DNA from: Caryophanales bacterium
GTDB lineage: Bacteria > Bacillota > Bacilli > CAJFEE01
Assembly (NCBI GenBank): GCA_029256085.1
Contig: JAQSYP010000010.1
Location: 55,597-119,596 of the forward strand
Direction of reading: 5' to 3'
DNA length: 64,000 nucleotides
Shown here: positions 38,683 to 47,384 of the stretch, in pieces
How positions within the stretch are numbered: position 1 is the first letter of the stretch
How the letters are laid out: each line of letters begins with the position of its first letter
Program-made: the position numbers and the translations under genes
The notes under the pieces: generated by a model
Databases searched by the model: none
The model's input: the letters and a program-made list of their open reading frames with translations, nothing else
Told to the model about the DNA's origin: nothing

Positions 38683-39411
38683 TTAGATATCTTCAGGAGG
38701 AGCTTCAAGTTGCTGCTTTGCATATTCCTTTGCTTCTTCTCTAACTTTATACCATTGTTCTCTTGCTACTTTTACAGTACCGGGCTCAATAGACTTATTT
38801 TGCTGGGTAACAACACGATTAAAGTATTGAATAGATTCCTTGTAGTTTTTTAATCTTCTATGGAGTTCGCCTATAATATATCCAATTCTTATTTCTGTCA
38901 TCTCTGTTGACTCATAATCACCATTCATATAAGATTGTTCATATTCTGATAAAGCTAGTCTCATGAATCTTTCTTCTTGTTCCTTATTTTTCTCTTTTCG
39001 ATATAACCAACAAAGTCTGATGTATAATCCAGCCAAAATTATATGCTTTTCTTGTTTTAAAGTTGCAGAATAAATACCTAATTTATAAGTACTTACAGCT
39101 TGTGCTAGGCTTCGTTTACCGCTAAAATCAAGTCCTTGCCATTTGGACATAATTTTATTATGAATTAAAACTCTTATATCATCTCGGAAATAAGGAGCGA
39201 ATTGTTCTGAAAATGCAAAACCACATTTTGGACAAACAGAAACATAATATAGGTATGGGCTATTTTTCTCATCTTGAAAATAAGTACAATAATCTTCATC
39301 GACTGAGATGCTTTTTGAAGCTCGTGATCTAACTTTTTTTGTAGTAAAGTCATGGGAACAGTATATACATTTTATGCGTTTATCGTATAAAGGATCAATG
39401 TTCGTTGTCAT
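38683..39411 (-). CDS. DUF2225 protein with CX2C pairs and TPR-like helices
   Basis: A 242-residue cytoplasmic protein of unknown function. Seen: two putative zinc pairs, CIYCSHDF near residue 15 and CPKCGFAFSEQF near residue 60, followed by helical repeats resembling TPRs (GLYIRLCWLYRKEKNKEQEERFMRLALSEYEQS and LKNYKESIQYFNRV). The ATG at 39411 has an AAGGGGGG-type site upstream. It converges with yuzB and is divergent from dapF. Confidence 0.82.
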   Translation of the reverse strand: MTTNIDPLYDKRIKCIYCSHDFTTKKVRSRASKSISVDEDYCTYFQDEKNSPYLYYVSVCPKCGFAFSEQFAPYFRDDIRVLIHNKIMSKWQGLDFSGKRSLAQAVSTYKLGIYSATLKQEKHIILAGLYIRLCWLYRKEKNKEQEERFMRLALSEYEQSYMNGDYESTEMTEIRIGYIIGELHRRLKNYKESIQYFNRVVTQQNKSIEPGTVKVAREQWYKVREEAKEYAKQQLEAPPEDI

Positions 39412-39561
39412 ATTTAGTCCCCCCTTAATTTAATGCATTTACTTTCATTATACATTGTAATTACAGAATAGTGAGTATAAAAATAAAAGTTAGTCCGAAT
39501 TAGCTAAGATAATTTAACAATTTTGAGATTTATTTTGTATAATTAATTTAGAGGTGTTGAA

Positions 39562-40404
39562 ATGATTAAGATTCCATTTGTCAAAATGCATGGACTTGGT
39601 AATAACTATATATACGTTGATACAACCAAGTATGAATTAAAAGAAGAGATTCTCTCTGATTTAGCAATTAAAGTTTCAAATAAAAATACAGGTATTGGTT
39701 CTGATGGATTAATTCTAATATGTCCATCAGATGTTGCTGAAGTTAAAATGCGCATTTTTAATAATGATGGCTCAGAAGGTAAAAACTGTGGAAATGGTTT
39801 AAGGTGTGTAGCTAGATACTGCTATGACAATCAATTAGTAAATGATAAAAAATTTGCAATTGAAACTTTAGGTGGCATTGTTATGGCTGAAGTTGAAAAT
39901 GACAGTGTGACTATAAATATGGGTAAACCAATTCTTCAAAGAGAATTTATTCCGATGACTGGAGACAAGCTTACTAAAGTTATTAATGAAGAGTTAGACT
40001 TTGGAGAGTTTAGTATGAAGGGTACAGCAGTTTCAATGGGCAACCCTCACATAGTCTTTATAGTAGATGATGCTGAAGTAGTAAATGTTGAAGAAATTGG
40101 TTCTAAAATTGAAAAACATAGCATGTTTCCTGAGGGAGTAAATGTTGAGTTTATTAGTGTCATATCTGAATCAACTATTAGATTTAAAGTTTGGGAAAGA
40201 GGGTCAGGAATTACTCAAGCGTGTGGGACTGGAGCGTGTGCTGCGACAGTAACAGCAATTCTGAATAAACTTGTTGATCAAGATAAAGAAATAACCGTTA
40301 GATTAGACGGCGGAGACCTTTATATTAGATGGGATAATACCGCAAATGTTTGGATGCGTGGTCCTGCAGAGGTAATATGTACAGGCGAATACAACTATAT
40401 ATAA
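39562..40404 (+). CDS. dapF: Diaminopimelate epimerase
   Basis: Converts LL- to meso-diaminopimelate for lysine and peptidoglycan (280 aa). Seen: the N-terminal KMHGLGNNY, the first catalytic cysteine in NCGNGLRC and the second in ACGTGACA. GAGGTG precedes the ATG at 39562. Single gene with its own terminator. Confidence 0.96.
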   Translation: MIKIPFVKMHGLGNNYIYVDTTKYELKEEILSDLAIKVSNKNTGIGSDGLILICPSDVAEVKMRIFNNDGSEGKNCGNGLRCVARYCYDNQLVNDKKFAIETLGGIVMAEVENDSVTINMGKPILQREFIPMTGDKLTKVINEELDFGEFSMKGTAVSMGNPHIVFIVDDAEVVNVEEIGSKIEKHSMFPEGVNVEFISVISESTIRFKVWERGSGITQACGTGACAATVTAILNKLVDQDKEITVRLDGGDLYIRWDNTANVWMRGPAEVICTGEYNYI

Positions 40405-40410
40405 ATAAAA

Positions 40411-40440
40411 GAAGAAGCACCTAAACAGTGCTTCTTTTCA
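40411..40440. terminator. Terminator between dapF and yumC
   Basis: AAGAAGCAC pairs with GTGCTTCTT, with T-rich flank on the right and A-rich on the left; it may serve both convergent genes. Confidence 0.85.
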
Positions 40441-40448
40441 ATATAATT

Positions 40449-41441
40449 TTATTTAAACATACTTGAACTGTGTAATGGTTGTACTTTAGCAGAAGGGTCA
40501 ATATATGATTTAGCATGGTTAACGGCACGTGGTGCTTCACCAAGTCCACAAGCAATTAGCTTAACTTTGCCTTCGTAAGTACAAATATCACCTACAGCAT
40601 ATATTCCTTCAACGCTTGATTCCATTTTCGAGTTAACAGTTATTGAATTCTTTTCAATATTTAATCCCCATTCTTTAATAGGTCCTAAAGATGATAAGAA
40701 ACCATAGTTAACAATAACAGCATCAACGTTAATTTCATCGATTTGATCTGAGTCAACATGTTTAACTAAAACCTTTTCGATTCTATCTTCTCCAACGAAA
40801 CTATGTGCAACGAAAGGTGTCTTTACAATTGCCTTAGAGTTCATTAAGTTCTCAACACTATGCTCATGTGCACGGAACTTATCGCGGCGATGTACGATAG
40901 TAACAGACTTTGCGATTGGTTCTAGCATCATTGTCCAGTCAACTGCAGAGTCACCTCCACCGAAAACGACAACGTCTTGACCTGCAAACTTATTCAAATC
41001 GTCTACAAAGTAATGTAGATTGCTATGCTCATATTTAGTAGCATCTTCAATTTCAATTCTTCTAGGTTGAAATGCACCATTTCCAGCTGCAATTATAACC
41101 GTTTTAGAGAAATGTGTCCCTTTATCTGTTTTCAGCTCAAAGATTCCATCCTCTTGTTTAGTAATTGTTTGCACAGTTTCTTCTAAACAAATGTTTTGCT
41201 CAAACTTAACCATTTGTTCTTTAAGATTATTTATTAATTCCTGGGCTCTAACTTTTGGAAATCCTGCAACGTCATAAATATATTTTTCAGGATATAGAGC
41301 TGATAGTTGTCCACCTAATTGTGGTAAACTTTCAATAATTTTTACAGAAGCCTGGCGCATACCACCGTAAAACGCTGTGAATAAACCAGCAGGGCCACCA
41401 CCAATAACTGTTATGTCAAAGACTTCTCTGTTTGATGTCAT
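40449..41441 (-). CDS. yumC: Ferredoxin--NADP+ reductase (thioredoxin-reductase-like), YumC
   Basis: An FAD enzyme (330 aa) that transfers electrons between NADPH and ferredoxin or flavodoxin. Seen: FAD loop [17 protein letters not shown](P) loop [13 protein letters not shown], and the C-terminal [11 protein letters not shown]. It lacks the CX2C redox pair of thioredoxin reductases, as expected for this subfamily. It could supply the ferredoxin used by aor and other Fe-S enzymes. Divergent from yumB. Confidence 0.93.
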   Translation of the reverse strand: MTSNREVFDITVIGGGPAGLFTAFYGGMRQASVKIIESLPQLGGQLSALYPEKYIYDVAGFPKVRAQELINNLKEQMVKFEQNICLEETVQTITKQEDGIFELKTDKGTHFSKTVIIAAGNGAFQPRRIEIEDATKYEHSNLHYFVDDLNKFAGQDVVVFGGGDSAVDWTMMLEPIAKSVTIVHRRDKFRAHEHSVENLMNSKAIVKTPFVAHSFVGEDRIEKVLVKHVDSDQIDEINVDAVIVNYGFLSSLGPIKEWGLNIEKNSITVNSKMESSVEGIYAVGDICTYEGKVKLIACGLGEAPRAVNHAKSYIDPSAKVQPLHSSSMFK

Positions 41442-41603
41442 TTCATTTCCTCTCTTTCAAAGCAAAAATAAGACAATTTAAGTTTATGTGAGTCAAGCCA
41501 TTTTATTATAACAATATTTATATGGTAAGACCACTTGATAATAAAAAAAATTTAAAAATTTGTTTCATCTAAAATAAAAATATGATATTGTAAAAGGAGA
41601 ATA

Positions 41604-41621
41604 TTGTTAATTTTTTCACAA
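41604..41621. promoter_or_regulatory. Rex-like operator 1 upstream of yumB
   Basis: TTGTTAATTTTTTCACAA is an 18-bp match to the Rex consensus TTGTGA-N6-TCACAA, written TTGTGAAAAAATTAACAA on the other strand. An identical copy lies 62 bp downstream. Rex represses NADH dehydrogenase genes when NADH is low, so the target fits. Confidence 0.72.
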
Positions 41622-41665
41622 ACTTTAGAACATGTAACAAAGTGTTCGTTTTTTTATAGAATAGT

Positions 41666-41683
41666 TTGTTAATTTTTTCACAA
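41666..41683. promoter_or_regulatory. Rex-like operator 2 upstream of yumB
   Basis: The second identical TTGTTAATTTTTTCACAA, 62 bp start-to-start from the first and 62 bp before the yumB ATG. The similarity extends into CTTT on the right flank of both. Confidence 0.72.
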
Positions 41684-41744
41684 TCTTTGCATACATATAT
41701 ATTACTTAACATAAATCATTTCATAAAGGGATAGGTGAGCGGTT

Positions 41745-42953
41745 ATGAGAAAACCAAAGATCGTTTTACTTGGGGCAGGTTATGTTGGAATGATGACAGC
41801 TAGTCATCTGCAAAAGAAGTTAGAAACTTCTGAAGCTGAAATTACTCTTGTTAATAAGCACGAGTATCATTACCAGTCTACTTGGTTACATGAGAGTGCA
41901 GCTGGTACTGTTTCAGATGATCAAACAGTAATGAAAATTAGTGACATCATTGATTTTAATAAAGTAAACTTTGTCAAAGATGTGGTTGTTGAAATTAAGC
42001 CTGATGAGCAAAAAGTAATTTTAGAAAACGGTGTTCTAGAGTATGATTACTTAGTTATCGGTTTAGGATTTGAAGCAGAGACATTTGGAATTGAGGGGCT
42101 AAAAGAATATGCTTACTCAATAACTACAATTAACGCTTGTAATAAAATTAGAAATAAAATCGAGGAAAACCTTATTAAATACAAGGAAACTGGCGATGAG
42201 AAACTTTTAAGTATCATTGTTGGAGGCGCTGGTTTTACTGGTATGGAATTTATTGCTGAGCTTGGGCACAAGGTTCCTCAACTTTGTGAAAAGCATAACA
42301 TAGATAGAAATTCAGTGAAAATTATTTGTGTTGAAGCAATGCAGAATGCACTTCCAGGATTTGCTGATGACCTAATTGAATATGCCGTAAGAAGTCTTGA
42401 AAGTAAGGGGATTGAATTCAGACTAAGCAATGTTGTGAAAAAGTGCACAGAGACTTCAATTATTGTAGAGAATAATGGTGAACAAGAAGAAATTGAAGCT
42501 GGTATTGTTATTTGGGCGGCTGGAATTCGCGGTAGCCGAATTGTTGCAGATTCGCCAATCCAAAATAATCGTGGCAGAATTCTAGTTGATGAATTCTTAA
42601 GGGCGCCTGAATATAATAATATTTTTGTTGCAGGGGATTGCTCATTAGTTCTTGATCCTGAGACAGGGCGACCTTATCCACCAACAGCTCAGATTGCAAT
42701 TCAACAAAGTTATCCTTTAGCAGATAATTTAATTACTCTTGTCCGTGGGAACAATAAATTAAAAGCATTTAAATTTGCTCCAAAAGGAACAGTATGTTCA
42801 TTAGGTTTTGATGATGGTGTTGGAGTTGTTTATGGTGTAAAACTATCAGGTTGGAAAGCTGCGTTAATGAAAAAGGTAATTGATAATCGCTATTTATTTC
42901 TTTTAGGTGGAGTACCTTTAGTACTTAAAAAGGGTAAATTTAAGTTCATTTGA
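41745..42953 (+). CDS. yumB: Type II NADH dehydrogenase-like protein YumB
   Basis: A membrane-associated FAD enzyme (402 aa) that oxidises NADH and reduces menaquinone without pumping protons. Seen: FAD loop GAGYVGMMTASHL, NADH loop VGGAGFTGMEFIAEL, VIWAAGIRG, and NNIFVAGDCS with RPYPPTAQIAIQQ, all typical of NDH-2. It ends in MKKVIDNRYLFLLGGV...KKGKFKF, like B. subtilis YumB. Two Rex-like boxes upstream predict control by the NADH/NAD+ ratio. Confidence 0.92.
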   Translation: MRKPKIVLLGAGYVGMMTASHLQKKLETSEAEITLVNKHEYHYQSTWLHESAAGTVSDDQTVMKISDIIDFNKVNFVKDVVVEIKPDEQKVILENGVLEYDYLVIGLGFEAETFGIEGLKEYAYSITTINACNKIRNKIEENLIKYKETGDEKLLSIIVGGAGFTGMEFIAELGHKVPQLCEKHNIDRNSVKIICVEAMQNALPGFADDLIEYAVRSLESKGIEFRLSNVVKKCTETSIIVENNGEQEEIEAGIVIWAAGIRGSRIVADSPIQNNRGRILVDEFLRAPEYNNIFVAGDCSLVLDPETGRPYPPTAQIAIQQSYPLADNLITLVRGNNKLKAFKFAPKGTVCSLGFDDGVGVVYGVKLSGWKAALMKKVIDNRYLFLLGGVPLVLKKGKFKFI

Positions 42954-42961
42954 TATATAAT

Positions 42962-42996
42962 AAGAGGTGGAATAATATATCCATCTCTTTTTATTT
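42962..42996 (+). terminator. Intrinsic terminator after yumB
   Basis: AAGAGGTGGA pairs with TCCATCTCTT (one G-U), then TTTATTT. Confidence 0.85.
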
Positions 42997-43015
42997 CGTA
43001 ATAAAGGAGTATCAT

Positions 43016-43498
43016 ATGAGCAGCAATAAATCGAAGGTGTGGCTTGCAGTTTGTGCGATAATTGAAAATGAACAAAATGAATGGTTAGTAGTTAAGAAGA
43101 AGTATGGTGGATTGAAGAACAAATGGTCCTTACCAGCTGGATTTGTAGACGAGGGAGAAACGGTCGATCAAGCAGTTGTTAGAGAAGTTAAAGAAGAAAC
43201 TGGATTAGATATTGAAATCTTGGGCGTTGTGGGTGTGCGAACAGGAGTCTTACATAATTCAATTAGTGATAATATGGTTGTATTTAAATGTAAACCTTTA
43301 TCCTTTAACATAAAAATATGCGAGAAAGAGTTATTTGACGTACAATTCATAAATAAAGATAAACTAGTTAAAAAAAATAATATTTCTATTCTTCTACCTG
43401 TTTTAATAAAAGAGGAAAGTAACAACATTTTAGTAGAGAAGGAAGAAATCGATCCAGGCGAGAGCTTTGGATACACATCTTACAAAATTTTTTATTAG
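43016..43498 (+). CDS. Nudix hydrolase
   Basis: A 160-residue Nudix protein that cleaves nucleoside-diphosphate-linked compounds; the substrate is unknown. Seen: a full Nudix box GFVDEGETVDQAVVREVKEETGLD with the REVKEE core. The ATG at 43016 follows AAAGGAG; upstream in-frame codons overlap yumB. It is followed after 9 bp by yuiB, so the two are probably co-transcribed. Confidence 0.9.
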   Translation: MSSNKSKVWLAVCAIIENEQNEWLVVKKKYGGLKNKWSLPAGFVDEGETVDQAVVREVKEETGLDIEILGVVGVRTGVLHNSISDNMVVFKCKPLSFNIKICEKELFDVQFINKDKLVKKNNISILLPVLIKEESNNILVEKEEIDPGESFGYTSYKIFY

Positions 43499-43507
43499 GG
43501 GGAAACA

Positions 43508-43825
43508 ATGAGTATTCCAGTCTTATTAATTTCAATGTTAATATTTTTTACTTTGTCTATTGGAATTGGATTTTTAGTAAATATGTTTTTTAGAAGTGTA
43601 TGGTTATTTACGGTAGTTTATTTATCTATTACACTACTGTTCATAGGTGAAGCCGGCTTTTTCACATATTTCACGGAGCCAAATAATAGTTTTAATCAAT
43701 TGTATAATAACTTACTTAATATAAAATCAGCAGATATATTCATTTTAGGCTTCGGTTTAATAGGTGCTATTTTATCAGGATTAATAATTAGTATTTTAAG
43801 AAAAAAAGGGGTAAAAATGTTTTAG
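43508..43825 (+). CDS. yuiB: YuiB-like membrane protein
   Basis: A 105-residue membrane protein with three predicted spans (about 5-25, 30-52 and 78-97). No catalytic motif is visible and the function is unknown. In B. subtilis yuiB lies next to yuiC, as here, and length and topology agree. GGGGGAAAC lies just before the ATG. Confidence 0.8.
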   Translation: MSIPVLLISMLIFFTLSIGIGFLVNMFFRSVWLFTVVYLSITLLFIGEAGFFTYFTEPNNSFNQLYNNLLNIKSADIFILGFGLIGAILSGLIISILRKKGVKMF

Positions 43826-43902
43826 AGAATTAATTCTACACCCTCAAAATGTATAAAATTGTCCAAAATGGGCAATTCTTTACGTTGAGAGGAGTGGAAA
43901 GA

Positions 43903-44604
43903 ATGAATCGAATATTAATAGGTATTAGAAGATTATTTCTAACATTTTTAGTTTCAGCAATTATGTTTACATCTTATTATGATGTGGCAGGAGTTGAAGC
44001 ACGAGATATCGGCACAGTATTGTCATTCCAAGAAAACACTATTGAGGTTTTGGGAATCGATAAAGAAGATATATTTACGGTATATGACTTTATCGCAACA
44101 CGGATTATACATAACAATTATAAAGAAGGACAGCAAATAGAAGAAGTTGCAACGATTGACTCAGAAACACCTAGAAAATTAGAGGATGAGATTGATTGGT
44201 CTGTTTATCCTAAAGTTAATGTAATTGCAACAGGGTATACTGCAGGAGTAGAATCTACTGGAAAAACTGCTGATCATCCAAGCTACGGAATTACATATTC
44301 AGGTGTTAAAGTTAAAAGGGATCTGTATTCAACAATTGCAGCCGATTTAAATACATTCCCGATTGGAACTATTTTGTTTATACCTGGATACGGTTATGGT
44401 GTTGTAGCTGACAAGGGTGGAGCAATTAAGGGTAATAAGATCGATTTGTATTATGAAACGGTAGAAGATGTATATAGTAAGTGGGGTAAACGCACTGTTG
44501 ATGTATACGTAGTTGAACGTGGTGAAGGTAAACTTAATGATGCAATGTTAAATCAGTTAAATGAAAATGAGACAATGAAAGTTTTTAGAAACCAATATCA
44601 ATAA
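43903..44604 (+). CDS. yuiC: 3D-domain cell wall protein YuiC
   Basis: A secreted protein (233 aa) with a C-terminal 3D domain; the B. subtilis YuiC domain resembles lytic transglycosylases and acts on peptidoglycan. Seen: an N-terminal signal or anchor ([25 protein letters not shown]), a linker, and the 3D segment [13 protein letters not shown]...[13 protein letters not shown] with the aspartates in [19 protein letters not shown] and [19 protein letters not shown]. The ATG at 43903 follows AGAGGAGTGG; a longer upstream frame lacks a signal peptide and ribosome site. Confidence 0.88.
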   Translation: MNRILIGIRRLFLTFLVSAIMFTSYYDVAGVEARDIGTVLSFQENTIEVLGIDKEDIFTVYDFIATRIIHNNYKEGQQIEEVATIDSETPRKLEDEIDWSVYPKVNVIATGYTAGVESTGKTADHPSYGITYSGVKVKRDLYSTIAADLNTFPIGTILFIPGYGYGVVADKGGAIKGNKIDLYYETVEDVYSKWGKRTVDVYVVERGEGKLNDAMLNQLNENETMKVFRNQYQ

Positions 44605-44617
44605 AATTCAAACAACT

Positions 44618-44647
44618 AAAATCTAGGGTAACTCCTAGATTTTTTTA
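44618..44647 (+). terminator. Intrinsic terminator after yuiC
   Basis: AAATCTAGG pairs with CCTAGATTT around GTAACT, then TTTT. Confidence 0.9.
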
Positions 44648-44716
44648 TTTTGTTGTATTGAAAATACGTTTAATTGAAATAATAAATTAGCTAGTATTAT
44701 ATATGAGGTGAAAAAT

Positions 44717-46189
44717 ATGCTTGGAGAGAAAGTTAAATTTGATGCATGCTTTATAGGATTATTTGATGATAAATTGGATAATTTTTATTACAAAGATGAA
44801 CTAAATAAATATTTCAATGGGATATTAGATTCTTATTTCAAATCAGGTGAAATTAAAGCTAAGTCAAAAGAAGTAACACCAATATTAAACCCTAGCTTGG
44901 ATGAGTATAAAAGGTTTTATTTTATAGGGTTAGGTAAGAGCAATAATTTATCAACGTCTATTTTAAGAGATTCTTTAGGTGATGCATTCAAATATTTAGT
45001 TAAATCAACAGATAAGTCAATCTCAATAATGTTTGATACCTTTTTATGCGATAAAATTTCGCCAGAGACTACAGCTAAAATCTTGGGCGAATCGTACCAA
45101 CTTTCTACATATCGATTTAGAGGTTATAAGACAGAAAATGTTAAACAGGAGAAATATATATCTGAGTGCATGCTAGTTTCTAGTGATGGTAATCAAAAGG
45201 TACAAGAGATGTTCGAATTAGGTCAAATTTACGGAAGAAGTCAGAATTCAGCTAGAAACTTAGTTAATACACCACCTAATATTTTAAGGGCAGAAGATAT
45301 AGTGTCTTATTGTATAGAAATGTCTGACAAGTATAGTTTAGAATGTGAAGTACTTGATAAGGATAAATGCGAAGAACTTGGAATGGGGGCATTTTTAGCT
45401 GTTAACCAAGGATCTGCAAATCCTCCATATCTAATAGTTCTAAAATATAAAGGAAAAGAAAAATGGGAAGATGTAATAGGGTTAGTTGGAAAAGGAGTCA
45501 CATATGATACAGGTGGTTATTCACTAAAACCTGTAACAAATATGGTAGATATGAAGACTGATATGGGTGGAGCAGCTGCGGTAATAGGTGCAATGGAGAT
45601 AATTGGCCAAGTCAAGCCTAATCAAAATGTAGTTGCAGTTATAGCTTCAACAGACAATTATATTGGACCTAATGCCATGGTACCCGATGAAGTCATTGTA
45701 TCTTTAAGTGGAAAAACAATTGAAATTCAAAATACTGATGCAGAAGGAAGACTTACATTGGCAGATGCCATCACTTATGCGAAATTTAACGGAGCAACAA
45801 AAATAATTGATATTGCTACATTAACTGGAAGTGTTGTTTCTGCTCTTGGTACAAAGACATCAGGAGTATTAACTAATAATGAGAAATTCCTAGAGGAGTT
45901 TAGAAGCGCAACTTTAAAAGAAGATGAAAGAATCTGGCAATTCCCTATATTCGAGGATGATCGTGAAACTGTTAGATCAAGTAAGGTAGCAGATTTAAGT
46001 AATGCCCCGTCTAAAGATGCTGACGTAATAATGGCAGCTGCATTTCTCGAAGCTTTTGCAGAACAAACTCCTTGGGTACATATTGATATAGCAGGGACAG
46101 CCACGGCAAAATCAGAGTATTCTTATGGACCAAAGGGTGCTACAGGAATAATGACTAGATCATTAGCTACACTAATTTTAAATAGTTAA
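44717..46189 (+). CDS. pepA: Leucyl aminopeptidase (M17)
   Basis: A cytoplasmic two-metal aminopeptidase (490 aa) that trims N-terminal residues from peptides. Seen: the catalytic lysine segment LVGKGVTYDTGGYSLKP, DMGGAAAVIGAM and the family signature NTDAEGRLTLADA. The ATG at 44717 is used, because GAGGTG is just upstream; the GTG at 44708 overlaps that site. It corresponds to B. subtilis yuiE. Confidence 0.95.
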   Translation: MLGEKVKFDACFIGLFDDKLDNFYYKDELNKYFNGILDSYFKSGEIKAKSKEVTPILNPSLDEYKRFYFIGLGKSNNLSTSILRDSLGDAFKYLVKSTDKSISIMFDTFLCDKISPETTAKILGESYQLSTYRFRGYKTENVKQEKYISECMLVSSDGNQKVQEMFELGQIYGRSQNSARNLVNTPPNILRAEDIVSYCIEMSDKYSLECEVLDKDKCEELGMGAFLAVNQGSANPPYLIVLKYKGKEKWEDVIGLVGKGVTYDTGGYSLKPVTNMVDMKTDMGGAAAVIGAMEIIGQVKPNQNVVAVIASTDNYIGPNAMVPDEVIVSLSGKTIEIQNTDAEGRLTLADAITYAKFNGATKIIDIATLTGSVVSALGTKTSGVLTNNEKFLEEFRSATLKEDERIWQFPIFEDDRETVRSSKVADLSNAPSKDADVIMAAAFLEAFAEQTPWVHIDIAGTATAKSEYSYGPKGATGIMTRSLATLILNS

Positions 46190-46198
46190 CCATGACAG

Positions 46199-46231
46199 AA
46201 AAACCCTAATTAATAAATTACGGGTTTTTTG
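46199..46231 (+). terminator. Intrinsic terminator after pepA
   Basis: AAACCC pairs with GGGTTT across a 15-nt AT loop that can extend the stem (TAAT/ATTA), then TTT. Confidence 0.75.
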
Positions 46232-46281
46232 TTTCTATTATATAATAGATATATAAATTTAATTAAAGGTGGATAGTTTAA

Positions 46282-46659
46282 ATGGATAAATCTCTTATTG
46301 GGTTATTAGGAATAAAAATTGAAGAAGTTAGTGAAGGTTATGTTATAGCTTCTATGCCAGTAGATGATAGAACGAGACAACCTTTCGGGTTTTTGCATGG
46401 TGGAGCCTCGGTTGCTCTTGCAGAAACGGCCGCAAGCGTTGGCGCATATAACTTAATAGATAAAGAAACAGAAATCGCTTTTGGACTAGAAATTAACGCT
46501 AATCATATTAAATCTAAGAAAAGTGGAGTAGTAAGAGCGTTAGCTAGCGTGTTACATAGAGGTAAATCCACAATGGTGTGGGAAATCAGAATTGTAGACG
46601 AGGATGATGATTTAATCTGTATTTCTAGATGTACTATTGCAGTTGTAAAGAAGAAATAG
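46282..46659 (+). CDS. menI: Hotdog-fold thioesterase, MenI-like
   Basis: A 125-residue PaaI-type hotdog thioesterase. Seen: the catalytic region QPFGFLHGGASVALAETAAS and LEINANHIKSKK...VLHRGKSTMVWEI. B. subtilis YuxO/MenI, of the same length and nearby in the genome, hydrolyses dihydroxynaphthoyl-CoA in menaquinone synthesis, and the similarity is good over the whole length. Other PaaI-type acyl-CoA substrates cannot be excluded. Confidence 0.8.
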   Translation: MDKSLIGLLGIKIEEVSEGYVIASMPVDDRTRQPFGFLHGGASVALAETAASVGAYNLIDKETEIAFGLEINANHIKSKKSGVVRALASVLHRGKSTMVWEIRIVDEDDDLICISRCTIAVVKKK

Positions 46660-46756
46660 AGCAATACCCCTTCTAAAAGTGATGTATTAAGTCGTTATTA
46701 AATGTATAATAGAATCATACTATTAGATAATGATTTAATAATTTGTGGAGGCAACA

Positions 46757-47320
46757 ATGAAAAAAAATATATATTTTTTTAGCTATTTCCCCTTGGTTGG
46801 AACTCTATTATTCAGTATGGCATTCTCGCTTTATACGTTTGAGCTATTAACAGATGAAGCTAAAAAAATTGGGTTATATCAAGGTTTAAGTGAATATGTC
46901 TCAACAACGAATTTAAATATGGCATTATTTTTTGTACTCTGTGTATTTTTAATGATGCTATTTTCTTTGTTTAAATTATTAGGGGATACATTTATAAAGT
47001 TATCATTATTATTTTTCTCTAGAGAAAGAGAAGGTTTGTATTTTCATGTTAGTCAATCTGCTTCTGCCATTTTTGTTGTTGGGGGACTGATTGCCCTAAT
47101 TTGTTCTAATAACATCTACTTATTAATTGGTTGTTTAGTGTTAACGACATTATGCTTTTTTGGTTTTATATTATATAAATTAGCAACTAAACTATCAATT
47201 TACGGTATGGCTGGAGTAATAACCTTCCAAATAGGAATTTGGTCAGCTATTGCCATTGCTTCATACTTACTAGTAGCTAAGGTTTTAACCTATGCGATCA
47301 ATCAGTTAGTATCGATATAA
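46757..47320 (+). CDS. yufK: YufK-like membrane protein (DUF5366)
   Basis: A 187-residue membrane protein with about five hydrophobic spans and no catalytic motif; function unknown. The ATG at 46757 follows GTGGAGGC. It converges on pbpD, and B. subtilis yufK is in the same neighbourhood. The assignment rests mainly on topology, length and position. Confidence 0.7.
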   Translation: MKKNIYFFSYFPLVGTLLFSMAFSLYTFELLTDEAKKIGLYQGLSEYVSTTNLNMALFFVLCVFLMMLFSLFKLLGDTFIKLSLLFFSREREGLYFHVSQSASAIFVVGGLIALICSNNIYLLIGCLVLTTLCFFGFILYKLATKLSIYGMAGVITFQIGIWSAIAIASYLLVAKVLTYAINQLVSI

Positions 47321-47344
47321 GAATCAAATAATTCATATAAAAAT

Positions 47345-47378
47345 AAACCTAGCATCGTAAAACAATGCTAGGTTTTTT
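47345..47378. terminator. Terminator between yufK and pbpD
   Basis: AAACCTAGCAT pairs perfectly with ATGCTAGGTTT, T-rich on the right and A-rich on the left, so it can work both ways. Confidence 0.9.
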
Positions 47379-47384
47379 AATTAG

